Below are positions 54,623 to 63,229 of a stretch of 64,000 nucleotides of DNA, in pieces. The notes under the pieces were generated by a model. It was given only the letters and a program-made list of their open reading frames with translations, was not told the DNA's origin and ran no database searches. The stretch covers positions 2,294,001 to 2,358,000 of the forward strand of contig NZ_CP065915.1 of NCBI RefSeq assembly GCF_016134045.1. The letters run 5' to 3'. The translations under genes were made by a program, and so were the position numbers. Numbering within the stretch: the stretch's first letter is position 1; each line of letters begins with the position of its first letter. This stretch comes from Pelagovum pacificum. Its GTDB lineage: Bacteria > Pseudomonadota > Alphaproteobacteria > Rhodobacterales > Rhodobacteraceae.

Positions 54623-55624
54623 TCAGACTGCATTACCGACTGCGTCGAAGCGATGCACCTGGCGGTCGCGGGGAACCAGGTTGACTGTCTGATCGGGTTC
54701 GAGGTCGATATTGCCATCGATCCGAACCGACAGGAGTTCGGTCTCGCCGATGTCCACGTAGGCATAGCTATCGGCGCCCAATCGCTCGAAATGCACGAGC
54801 TTGCCCTGCCAATTGCCCGAGCTCTCGGACAGGGCGAGATGCTCCGGCCGGACCCCGATCCTGTCTGCGCCGAAAGGTGCCGCTCTCTCTCCCGAAAGGA
54901 TGTTCATCTTCGGCGAGCCGATGAACTCGGCCACAAAGAGAGAGGCAGGGTTGTGGTAGAGTTCCATGGGCGTCCCGATCTGCTGGATCAGGCCATCCTT
55001 GAGTACCACGATCCGGTCCGCCATCGTCATCGCCTCGACCTGGTCGTGGGTGACATAGATCATCGTGGTATTCGGCAGTTCTCCTTTCAGGCGCGAAATT
55101 TCGATCCGCATCCGCAGCCGCAGCGCCGCGTCCAGGTTGGACAGCGGCTCGTCGAAGAGAAAGACCTTCGGGTCGCGGACGATGGCCCGACCGATCGCCA
55201 CGCGCTGCCGCTGGCCGCCCGAAAGCTCCCGGGGGTACCGTTCCAGGTAGTCTTCGAGGTGCAGCATCCTGGCGGCTTGCCGCACCATCTCGAGCCGTTC
55301 GCGCTTCCGGTGACCCGCGATCTTCAGCGAGTAGCCCATGTTGTCGGCCACGTTCATGTGTGGATAGAGCGCGTAGGTCTGGAAGACCATCGCGATGCCC
55401 CGCTTCGACGACGGGACCTCGTTCATGCGCTTGCCGTCGATCTCCAGTGTTCCCGAGGTGATCGTCTCGAGGCCCGAAATTGTCCTGAGCAGGGTGGACT
55501 TGCCGCAGCCGGACGGCCCGACGAAGACGATGAACTCCCCCGAACTTATATCGAGATCGACGTTCCTCAGCACTTCGGTGTCGTTGAAGTTCTTGCACAG
55601 GTTCCGAATTCGGATGTCTGACAT
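54623..55624 (-). CDS. Sugar ABC transporter ATPase (UgpC/MalK family)
   Basis: A 333-residue ATPase: [43 protein letters not shown] and a short TOBE domain. It is last in the minus-strand operon 60564-54623; the IS630 right end lies 102 bp beyond its stop, so the gene survives intact. Confidence 0.9.
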   Translation of the reverse strand: MSDIRIRNLCKNFNDTEVLRNVDLDISSGEFIVFVGPSGCGKSTLLRTISGLETITSGTLEIDGKRMNEVPSSKRGIAMVFQTYALYPHMNVADNMGYSLKIAGHRKRERLEMVRQAARMLHLEDYLERYPRELSGGQRQRVAIGRAIVRDPKVFLFDEPLSNLDAALRLRMRIEISRLKGELPNTTMIYVTHDQVEAMTMADRIVVLKDGLIQQIGTPMELYHNPASLFVAEFIGSPKMNILSGERAAPFGADRIGVRPEHLALSESSGNWQGKLVHFERLGADSYAYVDIGETELLSVRIDGNIDLEPDQTVNLVPRDRQVHRFDAVGNAV

Positions 55625-55637
55625 ATCGTGTTTCCGT

Positions 55638-56669
55638 CTACCGGACGAAGACGGCTTTTTCCGTCTCCCTGTTGTCGAACATGCGGAAGGCCGTCTCCGC
55701 CTCCTTGAGATCGAACGTATGGGTGGCGAGGCGCTCGAGATCGACGTTGTGGTCGCGGATGATCCGCAGGATGTCGTCGTACTCGGCGATCGAGAAATAC
55801 CATGAGCCGAAGACCGTCAGCTGCTTGCGGATCATGTGATCGGAGGTGCGGATGCGCGTTTCGGCATTTTCGCCAACGAAGGCGACACGCGCCAGAGGGG
55901 CCGCACAGTCGAGCGCCATGTCATGTGCTGCAGGCTGGCCCGAGCAGTCGATCGCTCCGGTCAGCCCCTCGCCGCCGGAGAATTCAAGCAGGCGCTCCCT
56001 GGCGTTCTTCGCGGTGGGATCGAGGACTAGATCCGCGCCCAGGTCGTGGGCGAAGGCGCGGCGCTCTTCGATCGGGTCCAGGGCGGCTACGCGTCCACCC
56101 AATGCCTTGGCGGCCATCACGCCTGCGGCTCCCATCGGTCCCAGCCCCCAGATCCCGATGGCCGACCGGCCGTCCACGCCCACCTTCTGGCATGCCGAGT
56201 AGAGAGTTCCGAATGCATCGGTCGAGATTGCGGCGGCCAGGTGCGACATGCCGTTCGGCGTCTTCAGCAGGTTGCGGGCCGGAACTTTCAGAAACTCGGC
56301 ATTGCCTCCGTCCATCGTGAAGCCAAGGCATTTCCACTTCTGGCACATGTAGAAGTGGCCGGTGCGGCAATGGCCGCAGACGCCACACCCCACACCGAGG
56401 TAGACGGCGACATTGTCACCCTCCGCGAATTCCGTCACTGCCTCGCCGACCTTCACCACGATGCCCGCCGGCTCGTGCCCGCAGATGAACTGGTTGCTGT
56501 CGCCGCCGGAGATCACGGCGTTGCCGTAGTAGAGCGAAAGGTCGGAGCGGCAGATGCAGGAGGCCTTGATCTCGACCAGGACCTCTTCAGGTCCCGGCTC
56601 CGGCACCTGGACGCTGCGGACCTCGACCTGCTTGTCGCCGGGAAGGAAGACTGCGGTCATTCTGGACAT
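55638..56669 (-). CDS. Zinc-dependent alcohol/polyol dehydrogenase (MDR family)
   Basis: A 343-residue dehydrogenase. Catalytic zinc ligands are in SCICRSD and ICGHEPAG, structural Cys in GCGVCGHCRTGHFYMC, and the nucleotide site is IGIWGLGPMGAAGV. It probably oxidises a polyol or sugar imported by the neighbouring transporter, ahead of or after the epimerase at 59743. It is 13 bp upstream of the ATPase gene. Confidence 0.85.
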   Translation of the reverse strand: MSRMTAVFLPGDKQVEVRSVQVPEPGPEEVLVEIKASCICRSDLSLYYGNAVISGGDSNQFICGHEPAGIVVKVGEAVTEFAEGDNVAVYLGVGCGVCGHCRTGHFYMCQKWKCLGFTMDGGNAEFLKVPARNLLKTPNGMSHLAAAISTDAFGTLYSACQKVGVDGRSAIGIWGLGPMGAAGVMAAKALGGRVAALDPIEERRAFAHDLGADLVLDPTAKNARERLLEFSGGEGLTGAIDCSGQPAAHDMALDCAAPLARVAFVGENAETRIRTSDHMIRKQLTVFGSWYFSIAEYDDILRIIRDHNVDLERLATHTFDLKEAETAFRMFDNRETEKAVFVR

Positions 56670-56691
56670 GCATTGATCCTTTGAAGGTTGG

Positions 56692-57501
56692 CTACTTGAC
56701 GGCGCCGGCCGAGAGGCCGCGCACGAAGGAGCGTTGAAGGGAGAGGAAGAGGACGACCAGCGGCGCGAAGGCGATCAGGCCCGCGGCCGCGATGCCGCCG
56801 TAGTCGACGCCGTAGCGTCCCTGCAGGCTCGCCGCGCCCACCGTGAGCGGCTTCAGCGTCTCGGTCTGCAGGACGACGAGCGGCAGCAGGTACTCCTGCC
56901 AGGAGAACAGGAAGACGATCAGGATCAGCGACATGAGACCCGGCCGCACGACGGGCACCACCACGCCGAGAAACGTCCGCAGCAGGCCGGCGCCGTCCAT
57001 CATGGAGGCCTCGATCAGCTCGTCGGGGACATCCTGCATCACCGTCCGCATCATGAAGATCGAGAAGGGCGTCAGGATCGCCGCCTGCGGCAAAACCACG
57101 CCGAGCTGCGTGTCGATCAGCCCCAGCGTCTGAAGGTTGCCGTAAAGCGCCACGATGACCGAAGGCGCGGGAACGACGAGACCGGCGAGAAAGAAGACGA
57201 AGAGCGCTTCCCGTCCGCGGAACTTCAGCTTGGCGAAGGCGAAACCGGCAAGCGGCGCGGTAAGTACGACCAGCACCGTGGCGCCGAGCGACATGATCAG
57301 CGAGTTCAGGAAGTAGGTCGAGAAGCCGCCTTCGGTCCAGATCCGGACGAAGTTGTCGAGGTTGAGCGGCCAGGGCAGCGAGAGCGGACCGGAGAATAGG
57401 TCTGCCTCGCTCCGCATCGAGGCAAGAATGATGAGATAGATCGGCGCCAGCGCATAGAGCGCGAAAAGGCCGAGGACGAGTGTCTGGAACGGTCGCTGCA
57501 T
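56692..57501 (-). CDS. Sugar ABC transporter permease (MalG-like)
   Basis: A 269-residue permease with EAA-loop sequence ELIEASMMDGAGLLRTFLGV and WQEYLLPL. ATG 57501 overlaps the upstream permease stop; the longer frame to 57780 is a shadow. Confidence 0.87.
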   Translation of the reverse strand: MQRPFQTLVLGLFALYALAPIYLIILASMRSEADLFSGPLSLPWPLNLDNFVRIWTEGGFSTYFLNSLIMSLGATVLVVLTAPLAGFAFAKLKFRGREALFVFFLAGLVVPAPSVIVALYGNLQTLGLIDTQLGVVLPQAAILTPFSIFMMRTVMQDVPDELIEASMMDGAGLLRTFLGVVVPVVRPGLMSLILIVFLFSWQEYLLPLVVLQTETLKPLTVGAASLQGRYGVDYGGIAAAGLIAFAPLVVLFLSLQRSFVRGLSAGAVK

Positions 57502-58361
57502 CACTTGCTCCTCAGGGCCCAGAAGCTCACCGCAGAGAGCGACAGGACGATCGCGAGAAGGACGACCGACAGGACAGCCGCGTAGCCGAAGTCGCCGACG
57601 AGGAAGAAGGTCTTGTAGACGTGGGTTGTCAGGACCTCGGTCGAATACCCCGGCCCGCCCTGCGTCGTGACCCAGATGAGGTCGAAGAAGCGCATAGCCT
57701 CGATCGCGGCATAGAGGCCGAGGAACAGGGTCGAGTTCCGTAGCAGCGGGACCGTGATGTCCCTGAACTTCTGCCCCCAACCCGCGCCGTCGATATCGGC
57801 CGCTTCGTATAGCGACGGATCGATCGACTGGATCGCCGAGAGGTAGATCACGACGCAGAAACCGAAGAACGTCCAGGCGCCCACCACGTTCAGCGACAGG
57901 AGCGCGGTCTGCTCCTCCGCCAGCCAGGCATGGGACAGGCCTCCCAGCCCGACGGCTTCGAGCGCGTAGTTCAGGAGCCCGAAAAGCGGATTGTAGATCC
58001 AGCCCCAGATGATGCCGGCGACGACCAGCGGAATGGTTCTCGGGATGAAGTAGATGGCGGCCAGCGTGCGGACCGTACGCGACCCCCGCTCCGCCAGGAG
58101 CGCAGAGAGCAACAGCCCGGCCATCAGCGGGAAGGCAAGCGTCAGGACGACCCAGATGGCGTTGTGCAGCAGGGACGCCCAGAAAACGGTGTCCGTTCCG
58201 AGGCGGGCGTAGTTCGACAGGCCTGCGAACCCCACCATGCGACCGTTGTCCCAGGAAAACAGGCTAAACCCGAGGATCTGGGCGATCGGAATCGCGACGA
58301 AGGCAACGTAGAGGATGAGCGCCGGAGCGATCAGAATGTATGCGGTACGGGGGGCATGCAT
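57501..58361 (-). CDS. Sugar ABC transporter permease (MalF-like)
   Basis: A 286-residue permease. The N-terminal helix is ILIAPALILYVAFVAIPIAQ; the EAA loop is YEAADIDGAGWGQKFRDITV. It lies 53 bp after the binding-protein stop with a hairpin in between. Confidence 0.87.
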   Translation of the reverse strand: MHAPRTAYILIAPALILYVAFVAIPIAQILGFSLFSWDNGRMVGFAGLSNYARLGTDTVFWASLLHNAIWVVLTLAFPLMAGLLLSALLAERGSRTVRTLAAIYFIPRTIPLVVAGIIWGWIYNPLFGLLNYALEAVGLGGLSHAWLAEEQTALLSLNVVGAWTFFGFCVVIYLSAIQSIDPSLYEAADIDGAGWGQKFRDITVPLLRNSTLFLGLYAAIEAMRFFDLIWVTTQGGPGYSTEVLTTHVYKTFFLVGDFGYAAVLSVVLLAIVLSLSAVSFWALRSK

Positions 58362-58384
58362 CGGTCAGTCCCAGCCAGGAAGGG

Positions 58385-58408
58385 GGCGGGCCGGAAGTCC
58401 GGCCCGCC
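58385..58408 (-). terminator. Attenuator-like hairpin between binding protein and permease
   Basis: A perfect 10-bp stem (GGCGGGCCGG / CCGGCCCGCC) with loop AAGT just after the binding-protein stop. Such hairpins commonly stabilise the binding-protein mRNA and limit read-through into permease genes. Confidence 0.65.
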
Positions 58409-58414
58409 GAAGGT

Positions 58415-59695
58415 TCAGGGGATCCAGCGCTCGCCATTCTCAATGGCGCTGTCCCAGGACGCCTGCATCGCGGCAAGGAACTCTTCTGGGGCCGTCTCGC
58501 CGCCGGCGAGGCGCTGAAGCTCGGGATAGAGCACTTGCGTGACGCTTTCGGGCAGCGTCGTGTGAAGGTCGTAGAAGTTGGCGTCCGGCGTGGACAGCCC
58601 CTGCTCGAAGAAGGTCTGCACCACCGGGTTAGCGCCCCACTCTGTCAGTTCTTCCGGCGAGGTGCCGATCGGCACGGTCGAGGCTTCCTGGACCCAGACC
58701 TGGCGGCTTTCGTCACTGATCAGACAGTCGAGATAGGCCGCAGCCGCATCCTGCGTGGCCTGGTCCGCATCGGCCGAAAGCTGCCATTGCGACCCTTCAC
58801 CCCACATGGTGCCCGCGGCGACGCCTTCGCCGATCGGGGGCAGCATGAAGACGTCCAGATCGATATTGTCCGACCCGCGGATCATGTCCTGGATCACCCA
58901 GGTACCGGTGATGGTCATCGCGGCACGTCCCGCTAGGAAATAAGCGTTGGCCTCGTCGTATCCGATGCCGTTGAAGCCCGGCGGGAACCATCCCTGATCG
59001 GCCCAGTCCTGAAAGACCTGCGCGGCCTCGAGAAAGGCATCGTTGGTCCAGGGCTCGTCTCCGAAGAAGACCTGCTCTTCCATGTCCTTGCCGGCGGTGA
59101 GGCCGAGGATCAGGGAAAATGTGTTCGTGGCGGGCCAGCGGTCGCGGTTCCCGAACGAGATCGGTATGATCCCCGCCTCCTTGAACGCATTCGCCGCGGC
59201 TTCGAATTCCTCGTAGGTGGTGGGCACCTCGATGCCGTGCTCCTCGAACAGCGCGCGGTTGAAGTAGACGCCCATCAGGTCCTGCTCCATCGGGACGCCG
59301 TAGAGGTGGCCCTCGAAGGAGTTTCGACCGCGATAGAAGTCGTTGATCTGATCCCAGCCGTATTGCTCGTAGTACGGGTCGAGCTCGGCCAGCGCGCCGA
59401 TCCGCGCATAGCCGGCCAGCACCGAAGCCGCCGGCCAGGTGTAGGCGAGATCAGGCGTCTTGCCCGCCGCGACGGCGAGACGATAGCTGTCGCGGATACC
59501 GATGGACGGTGCCACCGTGCGCAAGACCTCGGCGCCGCCAAGAGCGGGCTCGCACGTCTCGATCAGCTTGTCCATCGCGGGGCCGGCGGCCGAAATGCCG
59601 GTCTGGGCGAATTGGTCCCACTGCGTCACGACGGTTTGGGCCAGCGCTCCGCTGGCCGACAAGCCGAGGACAGCGGTTGTCACAAGGTACTTCAT
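58415..59695 (-). CDS. Extracellular sugar-binding protein (family 1)
   Basis: A 426-residue binding protein with Sec signal MKYLVTTAVLGLSASGALAQ. The mature part shows YGVPMEQDLMGVYFNRALFE and YFLAGRAAMTITGTWVIQDM, typical of family 1. A GGGAGGAG site precedes ATG 59695; the longer frame upstream overlaps the epimerase gene. Confidence 0.88.
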   Translation of the reverse strand: MKYLVTTAVLGLSASGALAQTVVTQWDQFAQTGISAAGPAMDKLIETCEPALGGAEVLRTVAPSIGIRDSYRLAVAAGKTPDLAYTWPAASVLAGYARIGALAELDPYYEQYGWDQINDFYRGRNSFEGHLYGVPMEQDLMGVYFNRALFEEHGIEVPTTYEEFEAAANAFKEAGIIPISFGNRDRWPATNTFSLILGLTAGKDMEEQVFFGDEPWTNDAFLEAAQVFQDWADQGWFPPGFNGIGYDEANAYFLAGRAAMTITGTWVIQDMIRGSDNIDLDVFMLPPIGEGVAAGTMWGEGSQWQLSADADQATQDAAAAYLDCLISDESRQVWVQEASTVPIGTSPEELTEWGANPVVQTFFEQGLSTPDANFYDLHTTLPESVTQVLYPELQRLAGGETAPEEFLAAMQASWDSAIENGERWIP

Positions 59696-59742
59696 GGTTC
59701 TCCTCCCATTGATTGTGGTCTGCGCGCCGCGCGCCTGGCGGC

Positions 59743-60564
59743 CTAAATGATTGATTTCAGATAGCTGAGCGAGCGCCGGGCCATGTCGTCGGGCTCCACG
59801 CTGCGGCGGTTGAAGCCGATTTCCATCGTCAGGTAGCCGTCGTAACCAGTCTCCTTCAACGCCTCGATCAGCGAGGGAAAGTCCACCACGCCGCTTCCGG
59901 GCGGATCGCGATCGCTGTCGGACAGGTGGATGTGTTTCAACCGATCGCCGAGGCGATAGACGTAGTCCGTCGGGACCTCGTTTCGGTAATGCGTGTGGAA
60001 GGTATCGAACATGGCAGCGACGTTCGGCGCACAGACCTGGTCGATGAGCTCGATCATGTCGTCGCAATGATCGATGAGGTTGCTGTCTGAAGAGGTGGGT
60101 TCCACCACGATGGTCAGGTCCTTGCCGACATGCGTCGAGAGGGCGGCGAGCGCTTCGCGGCTCCAGTCCCAGGCCTGCTTCCTGCCGGTCCCGAAGACTT
60201 GCCATCCCGCGACGTAGATCAGCGTCGGCGATCCCCACGCGGCGCAGAGATCCGCGACCTTCTTGTACTGGTCGAGAGCAGCCTCCCGCTCGGCCCGGTC
60301 AGGCGAGGCGACATTGAAACCGGGACCGCCGCCCGGGGCGGGCAGCATGGAGGAACACGCGATCCCGTTGTCCTTAAGGATCGCGGCGATTTCACCGATG
60401 CGCTCCCTGCTCAGGTAGTCGGGAAAGGCATGGGGCGCCGCGGCTCCGATCTCGATCCCGTCGTAGCCCATGCGGGACAGGCGCCGGATGACCTCCTCGA
60501 GCGGATAGGACGGAACCCAGACGGGAAAGCCGGAATAGACCCAGGTATTGAAAGACAGCTTCAT
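59743..60564 (-). CDS. Sugar epimerase/isomerase (xylose-isomerase-like TIM barrel)
   Basis: A 273-residue AP-endonuclease-2-type barrel resembling tagatose/psicose 3-epimerases. Metal-ligand candidates are in VVEPTSSDSN, AAMFDTFHTH, HIHLSDSDRD and LTMEIGFNRR. It probably interconverts keto-sugars produced by the zinc dehydrogenase. It is the first gene of the minus-strand operon, reading away from the TTGTCCA repeats. Confidence 0.82.
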   Translation of the reverse strand: MKLSFNTWVYSGFPVWVPSYPLEEVIRRLSRMGYDGIEIGAAAPHAFPDYLSRERIGEIAAILKDNGIACSSMLPAPGGGPGFNVASPDRAEREAALDQYKKVADLCAAWGSPTLIYVAGWQVFGTGRKQAWDWSREALAALSTHVGKDLTIVVEPTSSDSNLIDHCDDMIELIDQVCAPNVAAMFDTFHTHYRNEVPTDYVYRLGDRLKHIHLSDSDRDPPGSGVVDFPSLIEALKETGYDGYLTMEIGFNRRSVEPDDMARRSLSYLKSII

Positions 60565-60657
60565 TCTTTTCCTCCCACTGGACCTGCGTGTTCTGTCCGG
60601 CCACTTCGTTCATCGAGGGCACCTTAACGCAGCTCCGCCGGCTGCAATGCCCCGAAC

Positions 60658-60674
60658 TTGTCCAGATTGGACAA
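60658..60674. promoter_or_regulatory. TTGTCCA inverted repeat, operator copy A
   Basis: TTGTCCA-GAT-TGGACAA: perfect 7-bp arms around 3 bp, in the 206-bp divergent gap between the epimerase operon and the HTH-binding-domain regulator. Confidence 0.75.
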
Positions 60675-60697
60675 ACGCCTCTCTCCGGTATGTTCAC

Positions 60698-60714
60698 TTG
60701 TCCAATCTGGGCAT
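60698..60714. promoter_or_regulatory. TTGTCCA inverted repeat, operator copy B
   Basis: TTGTCCA-ATC-TGGGCAT: same spacing as copy A with 5 of 7 arm pairs kept. It is centred 40 bp from copy A and 57 bp upstream of the regulator ATG. Confidence 0.65.
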
Positions 60715-60770
60715 GTAGATTTTGACGGGCGGCAGCGCCCGACTTCGGCAGGGACGGGAACAGGAACCCA

Positions 60771-62585
60771 ATGGCCAAGCTTCGCGACGGAAATGGCGGC
60801 AAAAGCGCTCCGCCCGAGGGGCCCTATGAAATCGACAGCACCCAGCATCTTCAGCGGGTCCGCGATGAGCAGGTGCGCTTTGCTGAATTCGTCGCCCGCT
60901 TCTACGATGAGGCCGGGACGATCCTTAGTCTCAGCAGCGGGATACGCGAGCTGAGGATCATCCTGCACCTCGTCACCTCGCATTTCGACGGCAAGCTCGT
61001 GACCTCCTCCTCGCTGGCGGCAGAGTCGGGGTTGTCCTACGGGACCGCCATCCGAACTATCGACGGAATGCAGCAGTCCGGCCTCATCCTGCGGCGAGAA
61101 AAGACCGCGTCCGGCCGGTCGCATTCCTTGCACCCGTCGCCCGAACTTCTCCTCCGCTGGCGCCAGTTCGCCTATACCGGAGCAGAGCTGGTTCAGGACA
61201 ACTTGCAGAAAGTCCCGTCGCGGCGGCGCCCGGGCGGACTTCCTGCGAAGGTCCTGCCTGCGCCGGCCGTGTTGTCCGAGAAGCTGTCCCTCGATGGCGG
61301 GCTTCGGGTCCTGGTGCACGCGGACCCGACGTTCATCGCGATGCTGAATCTCAAGCGGCAATTCGAGATGATCCTCGGAACTCCGATTCACAGCCGCGCT
61401 CACTCCATCGACCGCCTGCGGACCGAGCTCATCCGCAACGCGGAACTGGACGAGTCGGACTACGACATCGTCGCGGTCGACCTGCCCTGGTTCGGTGAGA
61501 TGGCCCAGACCGAACGACTTCTGCCTCTCGACGACCTTCTGTCTATGAGCGCGGAGGATCGGTGCGACATCTATCCCGATGCCTTGGCAAGCTCGTGCTG
61601 GAACGGCCGCCAGTACGGGGTACCGATCATGGTTTCGGGCGAGGTTCTCGTGCATCGCTCGGACCTCTTCGAGAGGGCGGGGCTGGCGACGCCCCGCACG
61701 ACGGAGGATGTCCTGCAGGCAGCGTCCATCCTGCACCAGCCGGGGTCGGGCATCTCCGGGATCGCCTGGAATGGCGGAAGGGGCACGCCTCTCGGGCACA
61801 CGGTACTCATGCTCATGGCGGCCTTCGGACAGCCGATCATCCAGATGCACGACGGACCGGAAGGGCCCCAGTTTTCACCGGCTCCCGGTGTCGCCCACCG
61901 CCCGATGTTCGACAGCGAGGCTGCACGGCAGACGGTCGATTACCTTCTCCGTCTTCGCGAATTTAGCCCGCCCGACGTCCTCGAGATGGCCTGGTACGAC
62001 CGCGCCCGCTGCTACGGCGACGGGCGCGCCGCGATGGCCTATTCACATTCACTCCTCGCCCCGGTCTACGAGCTCGACCCCGCGTCACCGGCCTACCGGA
62101 GCACCCGCTACGCCCCCCATGCCGCCGGGCCAGCCGGCGCGCCGATCGTCCCGATCGGGGGATACTCGCTCTCGATCCCCTCCAACATCGCGCCCGAGCG
62201 GATCGGGACAGTCAGCAAGGCCCTCGAGGCCCTGACCTCGGCGCCGGCAGCCAAGCTTTACCTCAGCAACGGCTCCCTCTCGAGCCCGCGACGCTCTGTC
62301 AGCAGGGATCCCGAGGTCGCCGCGCTGTCCCCTCTGATCGCGAACATCGACGAGATGGATGCACGAGGACTGCTCCGGATGTGGCCGAGGCCCCCCATTC
62401 CCGGCATATCCGATATCATTTCCATCGCGGGCGAGGAACTGCACGACATGTTGACGGGAACGGCAAGCGCACACGCGGCACTTGCCGCCGCGCAATCACG
62501 CAGCGAGCAGGTCCTCGAAGCAGTTGGACGGACTAGATCCTCAGGCCGCAGGCATGCTGTCGGGGGCCGAGCGCCACAACGATGA
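60771..62585 (+). CDS. Putative regulator: winged helix fused to MalE-like solute-binding domain
   Basis: 604 residues with no signal peptide. Residues about 57-135 form a MarR/winged-helix-like segment (TSSSLAAESGLSYGTAIRTI; GMQQSGLILRREKTASGRSH). From about 178 to 560 the sequence follows the family-1 extracellular binding-protein pattern: DYDIVAVDLPWFGEMAQTER, WNGRQYGVPIMVSGEVLVHR, then YGDGRAAMAYSHSLLAPVYE. It therefore looks like a cytoplasmic one-component regulator whose sensor came from an ABC binding protein. Divergence from a sugar ABC operon over two TTGTCCA repeats supports this. The last ~20 codons overlap the convergent M15 fragment and may be a read-through tail. Confidence 0.78.
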   Translation: MAKLRDGNGGKSAPPEGPYEIDSTQHLQRVRDEQVRFAEFVARFYDEAGTILSLSSGIRELRIILHLVTSHFDGKLVTSSSLAAESGLSYGTAIRTIDGMQQSGLILRREKTASGRSHSLHPSPELLLRWRQFAYTGAELVQDNLQKVPSRRRPGGLPAKVLPAPAVLSEKLSLDGGLRVLVHADPTFIAMLNLKRQFEMILGTPIHSRAHSIDRLRTELIRNAELDESDYDIVAVDLPWFGEMAQTERLLPLDDLLSMSAEDRCDIYPDALASSCWNGRQYGVPIMVSGEVLVHRSDLFERAGLATPRTTEDVLQAASILHQPGSGISGIAWNGGRGTPLGHTVLMLMAAFGQPIIQMHDGPEGPQFSPAPGVAHRPMFDSEAARQTVDYLLRLREFSPPDVLEMAWYDRARCYGDGRAAMAYSHSLLAPVYELDPASPAYRSTRYAPHAAGPAGAPIVPIGGYSLSIPSNIAPERIGTVSKALEALTSAPAAKLYLSNGSLSSPRRSVSRDPEVAALSPLIANIDEMDARGLLRMWPRPPIPGISDIISIAGEELHDMLTGTASAHAALAAAQSRSEQVLEAVGRTRSSGRRHAVGGRAPQR

Positions 62586-63129
62586 ACACCCAGCGCAGGG
62601 TGTCGAGATACGGGACCAGCGGAAGGATGGCGCTTTGCGTCTCCGCCAGCACCTGCTGGGCTACCTCGACTCCGGCCGCGCCCAGTGTCGCAACTCCGGC
62701 CGCGCCACTCCCCTTCATGGTGCGGCTGTCGGCCAGCACCTCGCGGGCGGGCGGCGTCTCGGCTGCGAAGGCAGTCGTTCGAACCGGGAAGCGATCGCCC
62801 CAATGTCGCGCGGGTCCAAGGTCGACATGGATGAACCCGGAGCGCGGATAGTAGCCGAAGCCGAGGAACCCGACCTCCCGCGCCGCCGCCTCGGACGCCA
62901 CCGGGTCGTGGTTCGCCATGGCGATGTCGAAGGCGGCGCCGTCGAGGTGCTTTGAGCGGGTCGCGCCGCCGACCGCACGGTTGTGCTCGGGGCTGCGATA
63001 CGCAGAGCGGACGATCAGCGGCTTATCCAGCCGGTCGCGCAGCGCCTGCAGCCTGTCGAGCGCGGGCGGGTTGTTAAACAACACGCCGCCCCCCAAGAGG
63101 CGACTTCGCGTTGGTTTCGAGCACGTCAA
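62533..63129 (-). pseudogene. Peptidase M15 (D-Ala-D-Ala carboxypeptidase-like) fragment, truncated at both ends
   Basis: The core keeps zinc-ligand motifs: IVRSAYRSPEHNRAVGG, SKHLDGAAFDIA and SGFIHVDLGP, followed by the usual linker and the start of a membrane segment (LDTLRWVFIVVALG). Family sequence begins only near PALDRLQALRD (about 63070), and the C-terminal anchor breaks off into unrelated residues. Related proteins occur in phage and gene-transfer-agent-like contexts. It overlaps the 3' end of the convergent regulator by 53 bp. Confidence 0.72.
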
Positions 63130-63229
63130 AGGCGGCGAAACGGACGTTCACGTCTTTGGCGGCGAATGGCTGGGGAGAGCCCAAAGTGACGAATGCTGCA
63201 CTATGGGCGAATGTCGGTTACCGACCTCA

